From: an uncultured Lachnospiraceae bacterium
GTDB taxonomy: Bacteria; Bacillota; Clostridia; Lachnospirales; Lachnospiraceae
DNA: 44,388 bases
Direction of reading: 5' to 3'
Assembly (NCBI GenBank): GCA_947627245.1
Contig: CANQVH010000025.1
Coordinates: 1-44,388, forward strand
Part shown: positions 7,588 through 14,952 of the stretch, one piece after another
Position numbering within the stretch: position 1 is the first letter of the stretch
Layout: every line of letters starts with the position of its first letter
Notes under the pieces: model-generated
The model's database searches: none
What the model saw: only the letters and a program-made list of their open reading frames with translations
Told to the model about the DNA's origin: nothing
Position numbers and translations under genes: made by a program

Positions 7588-8514
7588 ATGCAATTTAAAA
7601 AGAAACGCGAAAACGTGACGCTGTCCGATATGGACATCCAATGGCATCCCGGCTTTTGTGCGGCGGTTGAACTGGAACTGGCCGGGGACCGGGAAGCGCT
7701 TGAGTTTCGACGGGAATACAATTTGAGCAGGAAGCCCCTGCAGATTGATCTTCTGGTGGTTAAAAAGCCGGACACTGCACACATAAGGAATGAGATCGGC
7801 CGCATTTTCAGGCAATACAATGTTATAGAGTACAAGTCGCCGGGCGACGGACTTTCGATAGACGATTTCTTCAAAACGATCGGCTATGCCTGTATTTATA
7901 AAGGGCTCGGGGAAACCACCGACCGGATCCCCATCAGTCAAGTGACTGTGTCTCTCTTCCGGGAGAATTATCCGAGGGAACTGTTCCACAGTTTGGAAGA
8001 ATGCAACTTCAGAATCAAAAAAGAATGCAGCGGCATATATTACGTGGAAGGTCTCTTTATTCCTGTTCAGATTGTTGTGACGAAAGAACTAGAAGGCTGT
8101 GAACACCGAGGCCTGAGAATACTTTCCAAGAACGCGCTGGCGGCGGATATCCGCGGGTTTATCGAAGACTCGTCAAAATATACCAGACAGGGAGACCGCG
8201 AAAATGTGGATGCTGTTTTGCAGGTAAGTGTATCAGCAAACAATGAACTGTATAACGAGATAAGAAGGAGGTCATCAGATATGTGTGAGGCATTAAGGCT
8301 ATTAATGCAGGATGAAATAGAGGCAGAGTTGCAAAAAGGCTTGAAACAAGGCATAGAGCAGGGTATAGAGAAAGGAAGACAGCAACAGGCGAGAGAGACT
8401 GCCTATGAACTTTATAACATGGGATTGTCCGTAGACAAAATCTCAAGGGCAGTCCAGACGAGTATAGAAACAGTACAGGGATGGTTCACCGAACAGGTTG
8501 CCCTGACACAATGA
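7588..8514 (+). CDS. Rpn-like PD-(D/E)XK nuclease family protein, copy 3
   Basis: 308 residues, with the same nuclease domain as copies 1 and 2 (Asp54, Glu81, Lys83) and the shortest tail, with three K/E-Q-G units. It has its own promoter directly behind LTA-synthase-like copy A and is convergent with the intact ligase, 29 bases between stops. Substitutions relative to copy 1 are scattered, including Cys24 in place of Tyr and Ser141 for Gly, while the core is conserved, as expected if all copies stay under selection or are kept alike by gene conversion. Confidence 0.8.
   Translation: MQFKKKRENVTLSDMDIQWHPGFCAAVELELAGDREALEFRREYNLSRKPLQIDLLVVKKPDTAHIRNEIGRIFRQYNVIEYKSPGDGLSIDDFFKTIGYACIYKGLGETTDRIPISQVTVSLFRENYPRELFHSLEECNFRIKKECSGIYYVEGLFIPVQIVVTKELEGCEHRGLRILSKNALAADIRGFIEDSSKYTRQGDRENVDAVLQVSVSANNELYNEIRRRSSDMCEALRLLMQDEIEAELQKGLKQGIEQGIEKGRQQQARETAYELYNMGLSVDKISRAVQTSIETVQGWFTEQVALTQ
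8281..8514 (+). CDS. Probable intragenic tail protein of nuclease copy 3 (internal start)
   Basis: In-frame ATG at 8281 (codon 232) with AGGAGG at 8266-8271, spacing 9 bases. Would give a 77-residue protein (MCEALRLL start, three K/E-Q-G units). Same design as in copies 1 and 2. Confidence 0.5.
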   Translation: MCEALRLLMQDEIEAELQKGLKQGIEQGIEKGRQQQARETAYELYNMGLSVDKISRAVQTSIETVQGWFTEQVALTQ

Positions 8515-8543
8515 ATTGGACTGATGTAGCGTAACATAATGGA

Positions 8544-9926
8544 TTAAGCTTCGCTGTTGCTGATTGGTTTGTTTGAGACAAGCTTAGGAGGACGCATATC
8601 CGCCATACCGAGAACGATAAAGAAAAGCGGAGCGGTATAAAACATCGTATTCCCAAAACAAGAGGAAACGAGATACCCAAACGCTGCCGTCAGCGCCGCA
8701 ATCGTGCAGGGTGAAACCTCAAACCGATGCCGCAAATAGCTTACAAACACGGAAGAAACTGCGCCAATATAACATATTGCCGCGGGAATACCGAAAAATG
8801 CTGCATATTGCAGAAATTCGTTATGCGGACGGTCGTTACCAACTTCCGCCATAAGACGTTCACCGATACCCTCAACGCCATGTCCCAGAAAAGGCCGCTC
8901 AGATATCATTTTGAGCGTAGCTTTCCAGATACGCCAGCGTGACGAACCTGCCCGGTCAGCTTCCGGCGCAGAGACAATGATATGCCCCATATCAGAAAAG
9001 AACGTCAAAATATTCGTCCAGACTGCTCGGGTATTTACGACAAGTGAAACTGCAATAAATACCCCGAGCAGAGCAAAAGTCTTAGGGTTTACTTTCTTAT
9101 CTTTAAGTATGTAAACTACGGTAAGAAATATAAGTGCAATAAACGCTGCAAGATATGCACCGAACGTGTCATTTAGTATCAAAACAATAATAAAAAGAAT
9201 AAAGCTGATTAAATAAAATGCCTGAAAAGCTATTTTTTCGGCCGAAACAAACATTGCCCCGCTCAGTGTTATGGCAATCAATAGACTATAGCCGTAGTGG
9301 TTTATATTATGGTAAATCCCAATAACGGTCATAGGCGCAAGAGGGGCAGTGAAAGAAGCCAAACTGTTAAATCCGTATTCTGCAGCAACAACATGCATAA
9401 AAGTTGCCGCGGCGATCAAAAACGAAATTATCAAAAAAACGTTTATCAGCCAACGCTTTGCTGTTTCGCTGTCTATGAGTGACGATACGAAATAGTAAAT
9501 TGCAGGGTAAATAATGAAAAATTCTAAGGACTCGCTGCGATAAAGCGTACCAAATAGCGCTTCTTCAGTAACACCGTTATGCCACGTCGAGAGAATCATG
9601 AAAACAATCATCGCACCGAAACAAATTACGGTTGGATTTTTAAAAACCACGCCCAGACTTCCATGGCTGTAATAAAGTTTAAAGAGGTATGCCGCTATAG
9701 CAATCAAACCTATCATTAATGCATGGTGGTTTATCCGGAATATGTCTACATTGTAGGAGTTGTATGAAAACAGGGTCTTGTACAGTTCCTCTGCCATTGC
9801 AATAATAAAATTTGCCGCAGGGAAAACAAGTAAAACGGATATTATGCCTTTCGGAAGCTTTTCTGAAACTATCCGAAACCTGTTCGGTTTTAAGAGTTTT
9901 CCGGGTCTTTCCGTTGCATTTTCCAT
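8544..9926 (-). CDS. O-antigen ligase family (Wzy_C) membrane protein
   Basis: 460 residues from the ATG at 9926, chosen for GGGAGG 9 bases upstream; an in-frame extension to 10058 would cross the promoter. There are roughly a dozen hydrophobic segments with a large loop near residues 310-370. That loop contains SSRWRIWKATLKMI, RPFLGHGVEG and PHNEFLQYAAFFG, the signature of the Wzy_C/O-antigen ligase and polymerase family. In Gram-positive bacteria such proteins usually polymerise or attach surface polysaccharide repeats outside the membrane, so a role in capsule or wall glycopolymer assembly is likely. No glycosyltransferases or flippase are in the window. A 3'-deleted relative is at 1032-1811. 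It lies downstream of and co-directional with LTA-synthase-like copy B. Confidence 0.85.
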   Translation of the reverse strand: MENATERPGKLLKPNRFRIVSEKLPKGIISVLLVFPAANFIIAMAEELYKTLFSYNSYNVDIFRINHHALMIGLIAIAAYLFKLYYSHGSLGVVFKNPTVICFGAMIVFMILSTWHNGVTEEALFGTLYRSESLEFFIIYPAIYYFVSSLIDSETAKRWLINVFLIISFLIAAATFMHVVAAEYGFNSLASFTAPLAPMTVIGIYHNINHYGYSLLIAITLSGAMFVSAEKIAFQAFYLISFILFIIVLILNDTFGAYLAAFIALIFLTVVYILKDKKVNPKTFALLGVFIAVSLVVNTRAVWTNILTFFSDMGHIIVSAPEADRAGSSRWRIWKATLKMISERPFLGHGVEGIGERLMAEVGNDRPHNEFLQYAAFFGIPAAICYIGAVSSVFVSYLRHRFEVSPCTIAALTAAFGYLVSSCFGNTMFYTAPLFFIVLGMADMRPPKLVSNKPISNSEA

Positions 9927-9969
9927 GACTACATTTCCTCCCACACTTATCCGGTTCAAATTCTCCAAT

Positions 9970-9998
9970 ATCATACCATGCAGGCATGACTTTTTCAA
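9970..9998 (-). promoter_or_regulatory. Promoter of the O-antigen ligase family gene
   Basis: Minus strand: -35 TTGAAA (9993-9998), 17-base spacer, -10 TATGAT (9970-9975), 43 bases before the start at 9926. It is conserved hexamer for hexamer upstream of the truncated copy. Confidence 0.75.
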
Positions 9999-10032
9999 TG
10001 ACAAATGATTGTGGGATTTCCGATTGCTATCT

Positions 10033-10085
10033 AAAATAGCACGATAGTTTTCAAGCAAAATATTATTAAGATTTCACAAAGGATC
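10033..10085 (-). repeat. Copy of the nuclease-promoter segment with the -10 box cut off
   Basis: From GATCCTTT (10081-10085 side) through TTGAAA and the whole spacer this segment equals the promoter regions of nucleases 2 and 3. At 10032/10033 it joins unrelated sequence, so the -10 becomes GATAGC. A nuclease gene is therefore absent here and the promoter is probably weak or dead. Confidence 0.75.
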
Positions 10086-10092
10086 CGGCCAT

Positions 10093-12600
10093 CTACGGTA
10101 CAAACTTTTCCCACAGTTTTTCTTTGCTGTCTATGAGAAGGTTGTACTGTATCTTCTGCAGCTCCGCCAATTCATCCGCAAAGGGCCCGGCTTGCGCCGA
10201 GTCATAATAGGTTCCGTCCGCTGTCCAATAACCAAGCGCGGACAATGCCGGTACGGATTCCTGCAGATCCAGAAGGTAGCGGTCATAACTGCTCAGCTCC
10301 AGTCCGGCATAGCGAAGCACCGTAGAGCCGAGATAGTTTGCAGAAAGGGTATTCAGCTTTGCCTGCTCCCGGTCTGTCCCCATCCGGTCGGCCTCTTCGA
10401 TGTCGTAATTCGCCCAGATCACATACGGCACGTAATGGCGGCTGATATTCTGAGCCTGCTCGTCCTCCCACGCGGGATGCCCGCCCAGCAGCTCCACATC
10501 CTTATCGGTAAAGGATGGCTGGTGGTCGCCGTACATGACGAGGATCGTCGGCTCGTCCACTTCTGCAAAATATTCCGTCAGCTTCCGGAATGCGTCATCC
10601 GACATCCGGATCAGGGAAAGGTACGTCTCCAATTCTTCCGGCGCGTCAAAGTTCGTGACGCTGACCGGTTCGTCAAATTCATAATCCCCGTAATATCCGC
10701 CGTGGTTCTGGATCGTCACATTGAAGCAGAAAAACGGGTTATCCGGATATTCTTCACGGCTCTTTTCATACAGTTGTATTACCCGGTCAAAATTAGCCTC
10801 ATCCGTGACGTAATCCCGGAAGATCTGCTCAGGCGCAAAATCATCCATGAACCGGTCTTCAAACACACTCTCATCAAAGCCCAGATGATGGTATGCGCCG
10901 GTACGGCTGTAGCCGGAAGAATAATAGCTGTGGTAAGCCACCGTATGGTAAGGAACCCCTTGTCCTTTCAGCGCCTCCGCAAGCGATGGGATGGCATGGT
11001 TGATGTACTGCGAATACGGGATGCATCCGTAAGGCAGGAACGCGAGGGAACTCCGCGTGAGCACCTCAAACTCCGTATTGGCCGTCGGCCCTACCATAAC
11101 GGAGAGATTCAGGAAGCCCTTGGCCGTATTTTCCGCCAGCGAATGGATGAAAGGCAGGGTGTCCCGATCCGTCTCCAGATCATAGACCATGGAAAGGTCG
11201 GAAAAAGCTTCGTTCTGGATGATAATGATGTTCGGCTCCTGTGCGGCCGCTTCTGCATCGGGGCTTTTGCCCGGAACGCTTTTGCCTGTATCGCCTGACG
11301 CATTGCCATCCGTATTTCCTGACACACTGCTATCTGTATTTCTCGGCGTACTGTCGTCCGTATCTCCTGACGCACTGTTGTTCGTCCTCCTATCCGACGC
11401 GCTGTCCAACGCAGCCAGCGCAGCCTCCGGAGAATAGCCCTCACATTCCACGTGGCTCTGCTCGTGCATGTTGCTGAGGAAAAACGGCACATAGCCCACA
11501 TGGGCAATGTTGATGCTGTAATCCCAGCTCACGCCGTTGACATTGTGGTAGAGCATGCCGCTTAAATATCCCCAGACCGCGGCAGCAGCTACAAGCGCAG
11601 CCCCGGCAAGCGACAGGACGCAATGTCTCGCCGAAACCTTCTGCGGCTTTGGCAGGCGGACCAGAAGGATAACCACCGCCGCAGCGAGAAAGATGCAAAG
11701 GGTAAGCCAGAAATAACCTCCGGGTTTGAACGTATAATTCCCCGCTACCTCAAGCGCAGTCCCGACCGCGGTCAGATCCCCGAACGTGACATAGCTGCCG
11801 CGGAGCTGGAAAACCACATGGTTTGCCACGCCGACAAAGTACGCGGCCGCCAGAGTAACCAGCCCGGCAGGCTTGACCCGCCTCTGAAAGAGGAAGTACA
11901 AAAACAGCTCCACCAGCACCCAGAAAACGTAACTCAAGATGCACATGGACGGCATCAGGTACAGCTTGCTTGCACACAAAAGCTCGACCAGCGCCATGCA
12001 AACATACGGCATGGCAAGGAGCAGGAGGAACGTCCGCGTTGACGTCTGCATATGGCGGAACGCCTCCCACGCCTTTTTCCAATCCAGCAGCAGGCAAGTG
12101 AAAACCAGCCAAGCGAACACCCAGCGCAGGTAATTGTACTGCATGTTGATCTGATACAGATAATCCTGCACTACGTCATTCCACAGGAAAGTCCGCCGTG
12201 TCAGGAGAAACGACAGGACGAACGCCGCCACAATATAACGCAGTATGGACAGAAGCCCGTATATTCTTCTGTCCGGGTCTCGGAATACACCTTTGGTTGG
12301 ACGCGCGGCATAGCAGAGGAGCAGATACCAGAAAAGCCAAAGCGGAAGAAGGAGGAAAAAAGCGCACCAGAGGAAGCTTTCCAGAGTTTGTGCGTAGAGG
12401 TCTACATCCGGATGTTGCTCCACATATGCAGAAAGTGGCACATCATCCAGCATTTTTCCGACTTGTGTGCTGCTCGCGGAAAATAAAATGGCTGTATCGG
12501 AAGCTGCCCGAAAAAGATTACCTGAGAATACAAAGAGGACAAATGCTGAAATAAGCAGTGAAATCACTGGTTTTTTTATGTGTCGTATGGAACACTTCAT
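10093..12600 (-). CDS. LTA synthase family (sulfatase-fold) membrane enzyme, copy B
   Basis: 835 residues; ATG at 12600 with GGAG 5 bases upstream. Same architecture and active-site motifs as copy A: QNEAF, GPTANTEFEVLT, GDHQP. Differences from copy A cluster in the first 40 or so residues and in the Ser/Gly/Asp/Thr-rich linker between membrane part and catalytic domain, where units such as ASGDT and VSGNT vary. The rest is almost unchanged. It follows pilin copy B after an intrinsic terminator, so expression probably depends on read-through or on a promoter not recognised here. Confidence 0.85.
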   Translation of the reverse strand: MKCSIRHIKKPVISLLISAFVLFVFSGNLFRAASDTAILFSASSTQVGKMLDDVPLSAYVEQHPDVDLYAQTLESFLWCAFFLLLPLWLFWYLLLCYAARPTKGVFRDPDRRIYGLLSILRYIVAAFVLSFLLTRRTFLWNDVVQDYLYQINMQYNYLRWVFAWLVFTCLLLDWKKAWEAFRHMQTSTRTFLLLLAMPYVCMALVELLCASKLYLMPSMCILSYVFWVLVELFLYFLFQRRVKPAGLVTLAAAYFVGVANHVVFQLRGSYVTFGDLTAVGTALEVAGNYTFKPGGYFWLTLCIFLAAAVVILLVRLPKPQKVSARHCVLSLAGAALVAAAAVWGYLSGMLYHNVNGVSWDYSINIAHVGYVPFFLSNMHEQSHVECEGYSPEAALAALDSASDRRTNNSASGDTDDSTPRNTDSSVSGNTDGNASGDTGKSVPGKSPDAEAAAQEPNIIIIQNEAFSDLSMVYDLETDRDTLPFIHSLAENTAKGFLNLSVMVGPTANTEFEVLTRSSLAFLPYGCIPYSQYINHAIPSLAEALKGQGVPYHTVAYHSYYSSGYSRTGAYHHLGFDESVFEDRFMDDFAPEQIFRDYVTDEANFDRVIQLYEKSREEYPDNPFFCFNVTIQNHGGYYGDYEFDEPVSVTNFDAPEELETYLSLIRMSDDAFRKLTEYFAEVDEPTILVMYGDHQPSFTDKDVELLGGHPAWEDEQAQNISRHYVPYVIWANYDIEEADRMGTDREQAKLNTLSANYLGSTVLRYAGLELSSYDRYLLDLQESVPALSALGYWTADGTYYDSAQAGPFADELAELQKIQYNLLIDSKEKLWEKFVP

Positions 12601-12631
12601 GTTTACTCCTAGTTGTACTGAATATGTTTCT

Positions 12632-12664
12632 GTAATAAAACAGAGCTGCCATAAGCGGCAGCTC
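12632..12664 (-). terminator. Intrinsic terminator after pilin copy B
   Basis: Minus strand: stem GAGCTGCC/GGCAGCTC (12657-12664 with 12643-12650), 6-base loop, then TGTTTTATTAC. Equivalent to the terminator at 4892-4925. Confidence 0.85.
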
Positions 12665-12687
12665 CGTAACTACAGTCTTCGAACTAA

Positions 12688-13113
12688 CTATGACGTCGAA
12701 GTCCATTCTCCGTTCCTGTAATAAATTGTTTTTCCGCCAGTACCACCTGCGGTATATGAATCAGGAACCACTTCAAAAGCACTTCTGGTAGTTACGCCCG
12801 CAGCATTGTTTTTGTATGTAAAGACTAAACTGCCACTTACACCAGCCAGATTATTTATTGCGGTTTTCGAAATATTAGCCTTGTTTGGAGTTTTCTTACC
12901 ATACTCTTCGGATGCCAATGTCTGCGCTGCAAGATATGCACTTCTCGCATCAAGTACAATCTGTTTCTCTTTCGCCTTGTCAATCCACCCCAGCAGTGCC
13001 GGTACAAGGATCGCCGCCAAGATTGCCAAGATAACCAATACTACAATCAACTCAACCAGAGTAAAACCTTTTTTATTCTCTCTGGCCTTTTTTGCTTTTG
13101 CAAACAAACTCAT
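12688..13113 (-). CDS. Type IV major-type pilin (class III prepilin)
   Basis: 141 residues from the ATG at 13113, selected for GGAGG 8 bases upstream. The leader MSLFAKAKKARENKKG is followed by FTLVELIVVLVILAIL, a canonical prepilin-peptidase site with Glu5 and the long hydrophobic helix used for packing into type IV filaments. The mature protein (about 126 residues) has few cysteines and a Gly/Thr-rich C-terminus. It has its own strong promoter and is followed by a terminator, the pattern expected for a highly expressed major pilin. A leaderless relative with a very different C-terminal half lies at 4429-4839. The four minor and giant pilins directly upstream make a filament locus likely. 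Confidence 0.9.
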   Translation of the reverse strand: MSLFAKAKKARENKKGFTLVELIVVLVILAILAAILVPALLGWIDKAKEKQIVLDARSAYLAAQTLASEEYGKKTPNKANISKTAINNLAGVSGSLVFTYKNNAAGVTTRSAFEVVPDSYTAGGTGGKTIYYRNGEWTSTS

Positions 13114-13163
13114 AATCTTTTCCTCCCATCTATTTCGTTGTAAGTTTGTTATCTGTCTTCTAC

Positions 13164-13192
13164 AGTATATAAGAAATAATTCGAAATTGCAA
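13164..13192 (-). promoter_or_regulatory. Promoter of the major-type pilin gene
   Basis: Minus strand: -35 TTGCAA (13187-13192), 17-base spacer, -10 TATACT (13164-13169), 50 bases before the pilin start. Confidence 0.75.
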
Positions 13193-13256
13193 GTGTTTTT
13201 GTACATTTTTCCAAAGAAATGTCAAAAAAACTTTTCGAAATCGTTTAACCCGCCAA

Positions 13257-13925
13257 TCACAGCTCCTTAATATTGCTCTCTGCCAAGTTAAAACAGTCAA
13301 TTGCGCGCTTCATCGTGAAGGTGTGGTCGTCGCCTGCGATCTTGTTTCTCATCGTCAGGGTAATGCTCAGGCAACTGGTATCGCCGCCCGAGGTGTCTTT
13401 GATTCGGCTGACCTTAAAGGTCTTTATGTCGCAGTTCTGGTATACGCCCGTCCCGAGCTGCCAGTGGCTTTTCGTCCATTTGGCGGTCGGTTCGGCCCCC
13501 GCTTCCGGCTGAATGAAGTAGTCCATAGCCAGATATCCCTGTCCGTCTGTTTCCTGCCGGTACATCTTCACAACATTGCCGCTCTCTCCGTCTACATACC
13601 AGATTACAGAATTCCCTGCGCCGTCTTTATCCAGAAGCATGCATTCTTTTTCTCCGGCGGAAGGCGCCGTCTCCCCTTCGGGATTAAAATTAGCATCCTT
13701 AAATACGCCTTCCCACCACCTCGCCGCGCTCAGGTTGCTTGTAACGGTATCCATCACGATCGAGGCGACGTCCTGCTCCGTAGCTACTGCGCTCGCTACC
13801 GTGTGGCTTCTCATGAACGTACTCAGCACCATAGCGGCGGAGCTCATGAAGATTGCAGTGAGCGTAAACGTCACTATGATTTCTACGAGGGTAAAGCCCC
13901 CGCGATTTTTCCAAAGTCTCTTCAT
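13257..13925 (-). CDS. Minor pilin / pseudopilin (PilW/GspJ-like position)
   Basis: 222 residues; ATG at 13925 with GGGAGAAGG just upstream. The leader MKRLWKNRGG precedes FTLVEIIVTFTLTAIFM, a complete prepilin site with Glu5. The globular part is larger than that of the major pilin and has a WYVDG strand region and a single Cys pair candidate (QNCD, TSCLS). It is the last gene of the tip-pilin operon, 17 bases after the preceding stop. The order large pilin, PilX-like, PilV-like, PilW-like suggests a priming tip complex as in type IV pili and type II secretion pseudopili. Exact orthology cannot be assigned by eye. Confidence 0.75.
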   Translation of the reverse strand: MKRLWKNRGGFTLVEIIVTFTLTAIFMSSAAMVLSTFMRSHTVASAVATEQDVASIVMDTVTSNLSAARWWEGVFKDANFNPEGETAPSAGEKECMLLDKDGAGNSVIWYVDGESGNVVKMYRQETDGQGYLAMDYFIQPEAGAEPTAKWTKSHWQLGTGVYQNCDIKTFKVSRIKDTSGGDTSCLSITLTMRNKIAGDDHTFTMKRAIDCFNLAESNIKEL

Positions 13926-13942
13926 GCCTTCTCCCGCCTCTT

Positions 13943-14344
13943 CTACTTATAAAAATACATCGAATACGTCAGGCTCTCCGAGTCTTCGGGTTCTGACGTC
14001 CCGCTTCCGGATGGCGTAATGTTGACCGTGTACTCGCGCAACCGAAGCCGACCGTGCAGCTTGAACGCCGACGTACCCGCTCCGGATGACCCATCACCCT
14101 CATAAACATTGAGCACGTAGGATTCACCTGCGGGTGCAGAAGCGTATTCCGGATAAAAGTATTCCTCCAGCACCTTGCCCGTAGCGGTGTTCAGCGTCTC
14201 CGCGCGGCGAACCATCTCATTTGCGGTACCGACTGCGCGCGCAAAACCCGCAATCCCGATCAAGAGTATGATGAACGCCACCAGAACAGAAATCATCGAG
14301 GAGCCGTTCGTATTCAACAGTTGATTTTTCAATCTCTGCCTCAT
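13943..14344 (-). CDS. Small minor pilin (PilV/GspI-like position)
   Basis: 133 residues from the ATG at 14344, which overlaps the stop of the gene before it (ATGA). Its N-terminus (GSSMISVLVAFIILLIG) has the hydrophobic pilin-like helix but lacks a clear G/FxxxE site: the segment after SS has Ser, Val and Leu where Glu5 would be. Lack of Glu5 is known for the tip-proximal GspK-type pseudopilins. Start choice rests on the overlap and on the position of the helix; a longer frame to 14377 is open but lies within the upstream gene. Confidence 0.65.
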   Translation of the reverse strand: MRQRLKNQLLNTNGSSMISVLVAFIILLIGIAGFARAVGTANEMVRRAETLNTATGKVLEEYFYPEYASAPAGESYVLNVYEGDGSSGAGTSAFKLHGRLRLREYTVNITPSGSGTSEPEDSESLTYSMYFYK

Positions 14345-14952
14345 TTTCTGTCGCCGCTCCTTCCCTTGACAGTCCATTTCCAGAAGTACTTCCCCGAATT
14401 AGATGTATCTTCCGTTACCGAAGACAGAAACTCCCGCTTCACATGATATTCGGAACCGTTCAGCGTGCTGATCACATCCACAAACAAATGCAGATTCTTA
14501 CCCTCCAGCTCTGCTTCGTCACCGATCGGGGTTGTCAATTCTTCGTCCGATGTCCAGTACATCTCGATCCTGATCTGATGCTTGCTTCCCTCGCCGCCCT
14601 CTTCCGTCGTATCCATCGTGAAGGTCTTTATCGCCCCTTCCGGGCCGTCCTTTTCTTCATCATAAGCCGGCCAGCCCTTTTCAACGATCTCATCACGCAC
14701 ATAGCGCACCAGATTGGGCGGATTGGTCGCAGAGCTTTCTTCCGTCACGCTCCCATTCACAATGTCCTTTGCAAACAGCTCGCTCAGGGATGCAGCCTGT
14801 ATCTTCCCACGCTCGTAGATAATGTTGTTTCTGGCGGTGTTCAGTGTCACGGAGCCTGCCAGAATGATCGTGGTCGACAATGCAAGAAATACTACCATCA
14901 CGCAGAGCACGATCACCATTGCGGCGCCGCTGTTTCTCTCTTTCCTGCTCAT
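14341..14952 (-). CDS. Minor pilin-like protein (PilX/GspK-like position)
   Basis: 203 residues; the ATG at 14952 overlaps the stop of the giant pseudopilin (ATGA), so translation is probably coupled. The N-terminus MSRKERNSGAAMVIVLCVM gives a short basic leader and a long hydrophobic helix without Glu5, typical of PilX_N/GspK-type proteins. The rest is an acidic globular domain with no recognised motif. It probably belongs to the tip complex with its two downstream neighbours. Confidence 0.7.
   Translation of the reverse strand: MSRKERNSGAAMVIVLCVMVVFLALSTTIILAGSVTLNTARNNIIYERGKIQAASLSELFAKDIVNGSVTEESSATNPPNLVRYVRDEIVEKGWPAYDEEKDGPEGAIKTFTMDTTEEGGEGSKHQIRIEMYWTSDEELTTPIGDEAELEGKNLHLFVDVISTLNGSEYHVKREFLSSVTEDTSNSGKYFWKWTVKGRSGDRK

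Larger units (their letters stand above)
10033..13060. repeat. Right arm of the ~3-kb inverted repeat
   Basis: Reverse-complement counterpart of 4428-7519, carrying LTA-synthase-like copy B and all but the 5' end of the intact pilin gene. On this side the pilin coding sequence continues beyond the repeat edge to its start codon at 13113. Confidence 0.85.

Noticed and set aside
10192-11298. Long plus-strand frame opposite LTA-synthase-like copy B (and its mirror at 6229-7359)
   Set aside because: Shadow of the catalytic domain on the other strand. It appears in both copies only because the genes are duplicates.
4428-13060. Inverted repeats as ends of a composite transposon
   Set aside because: No transposase, no insertion-sequence ends and no target duplication seen. 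The arms are ordinary genes.
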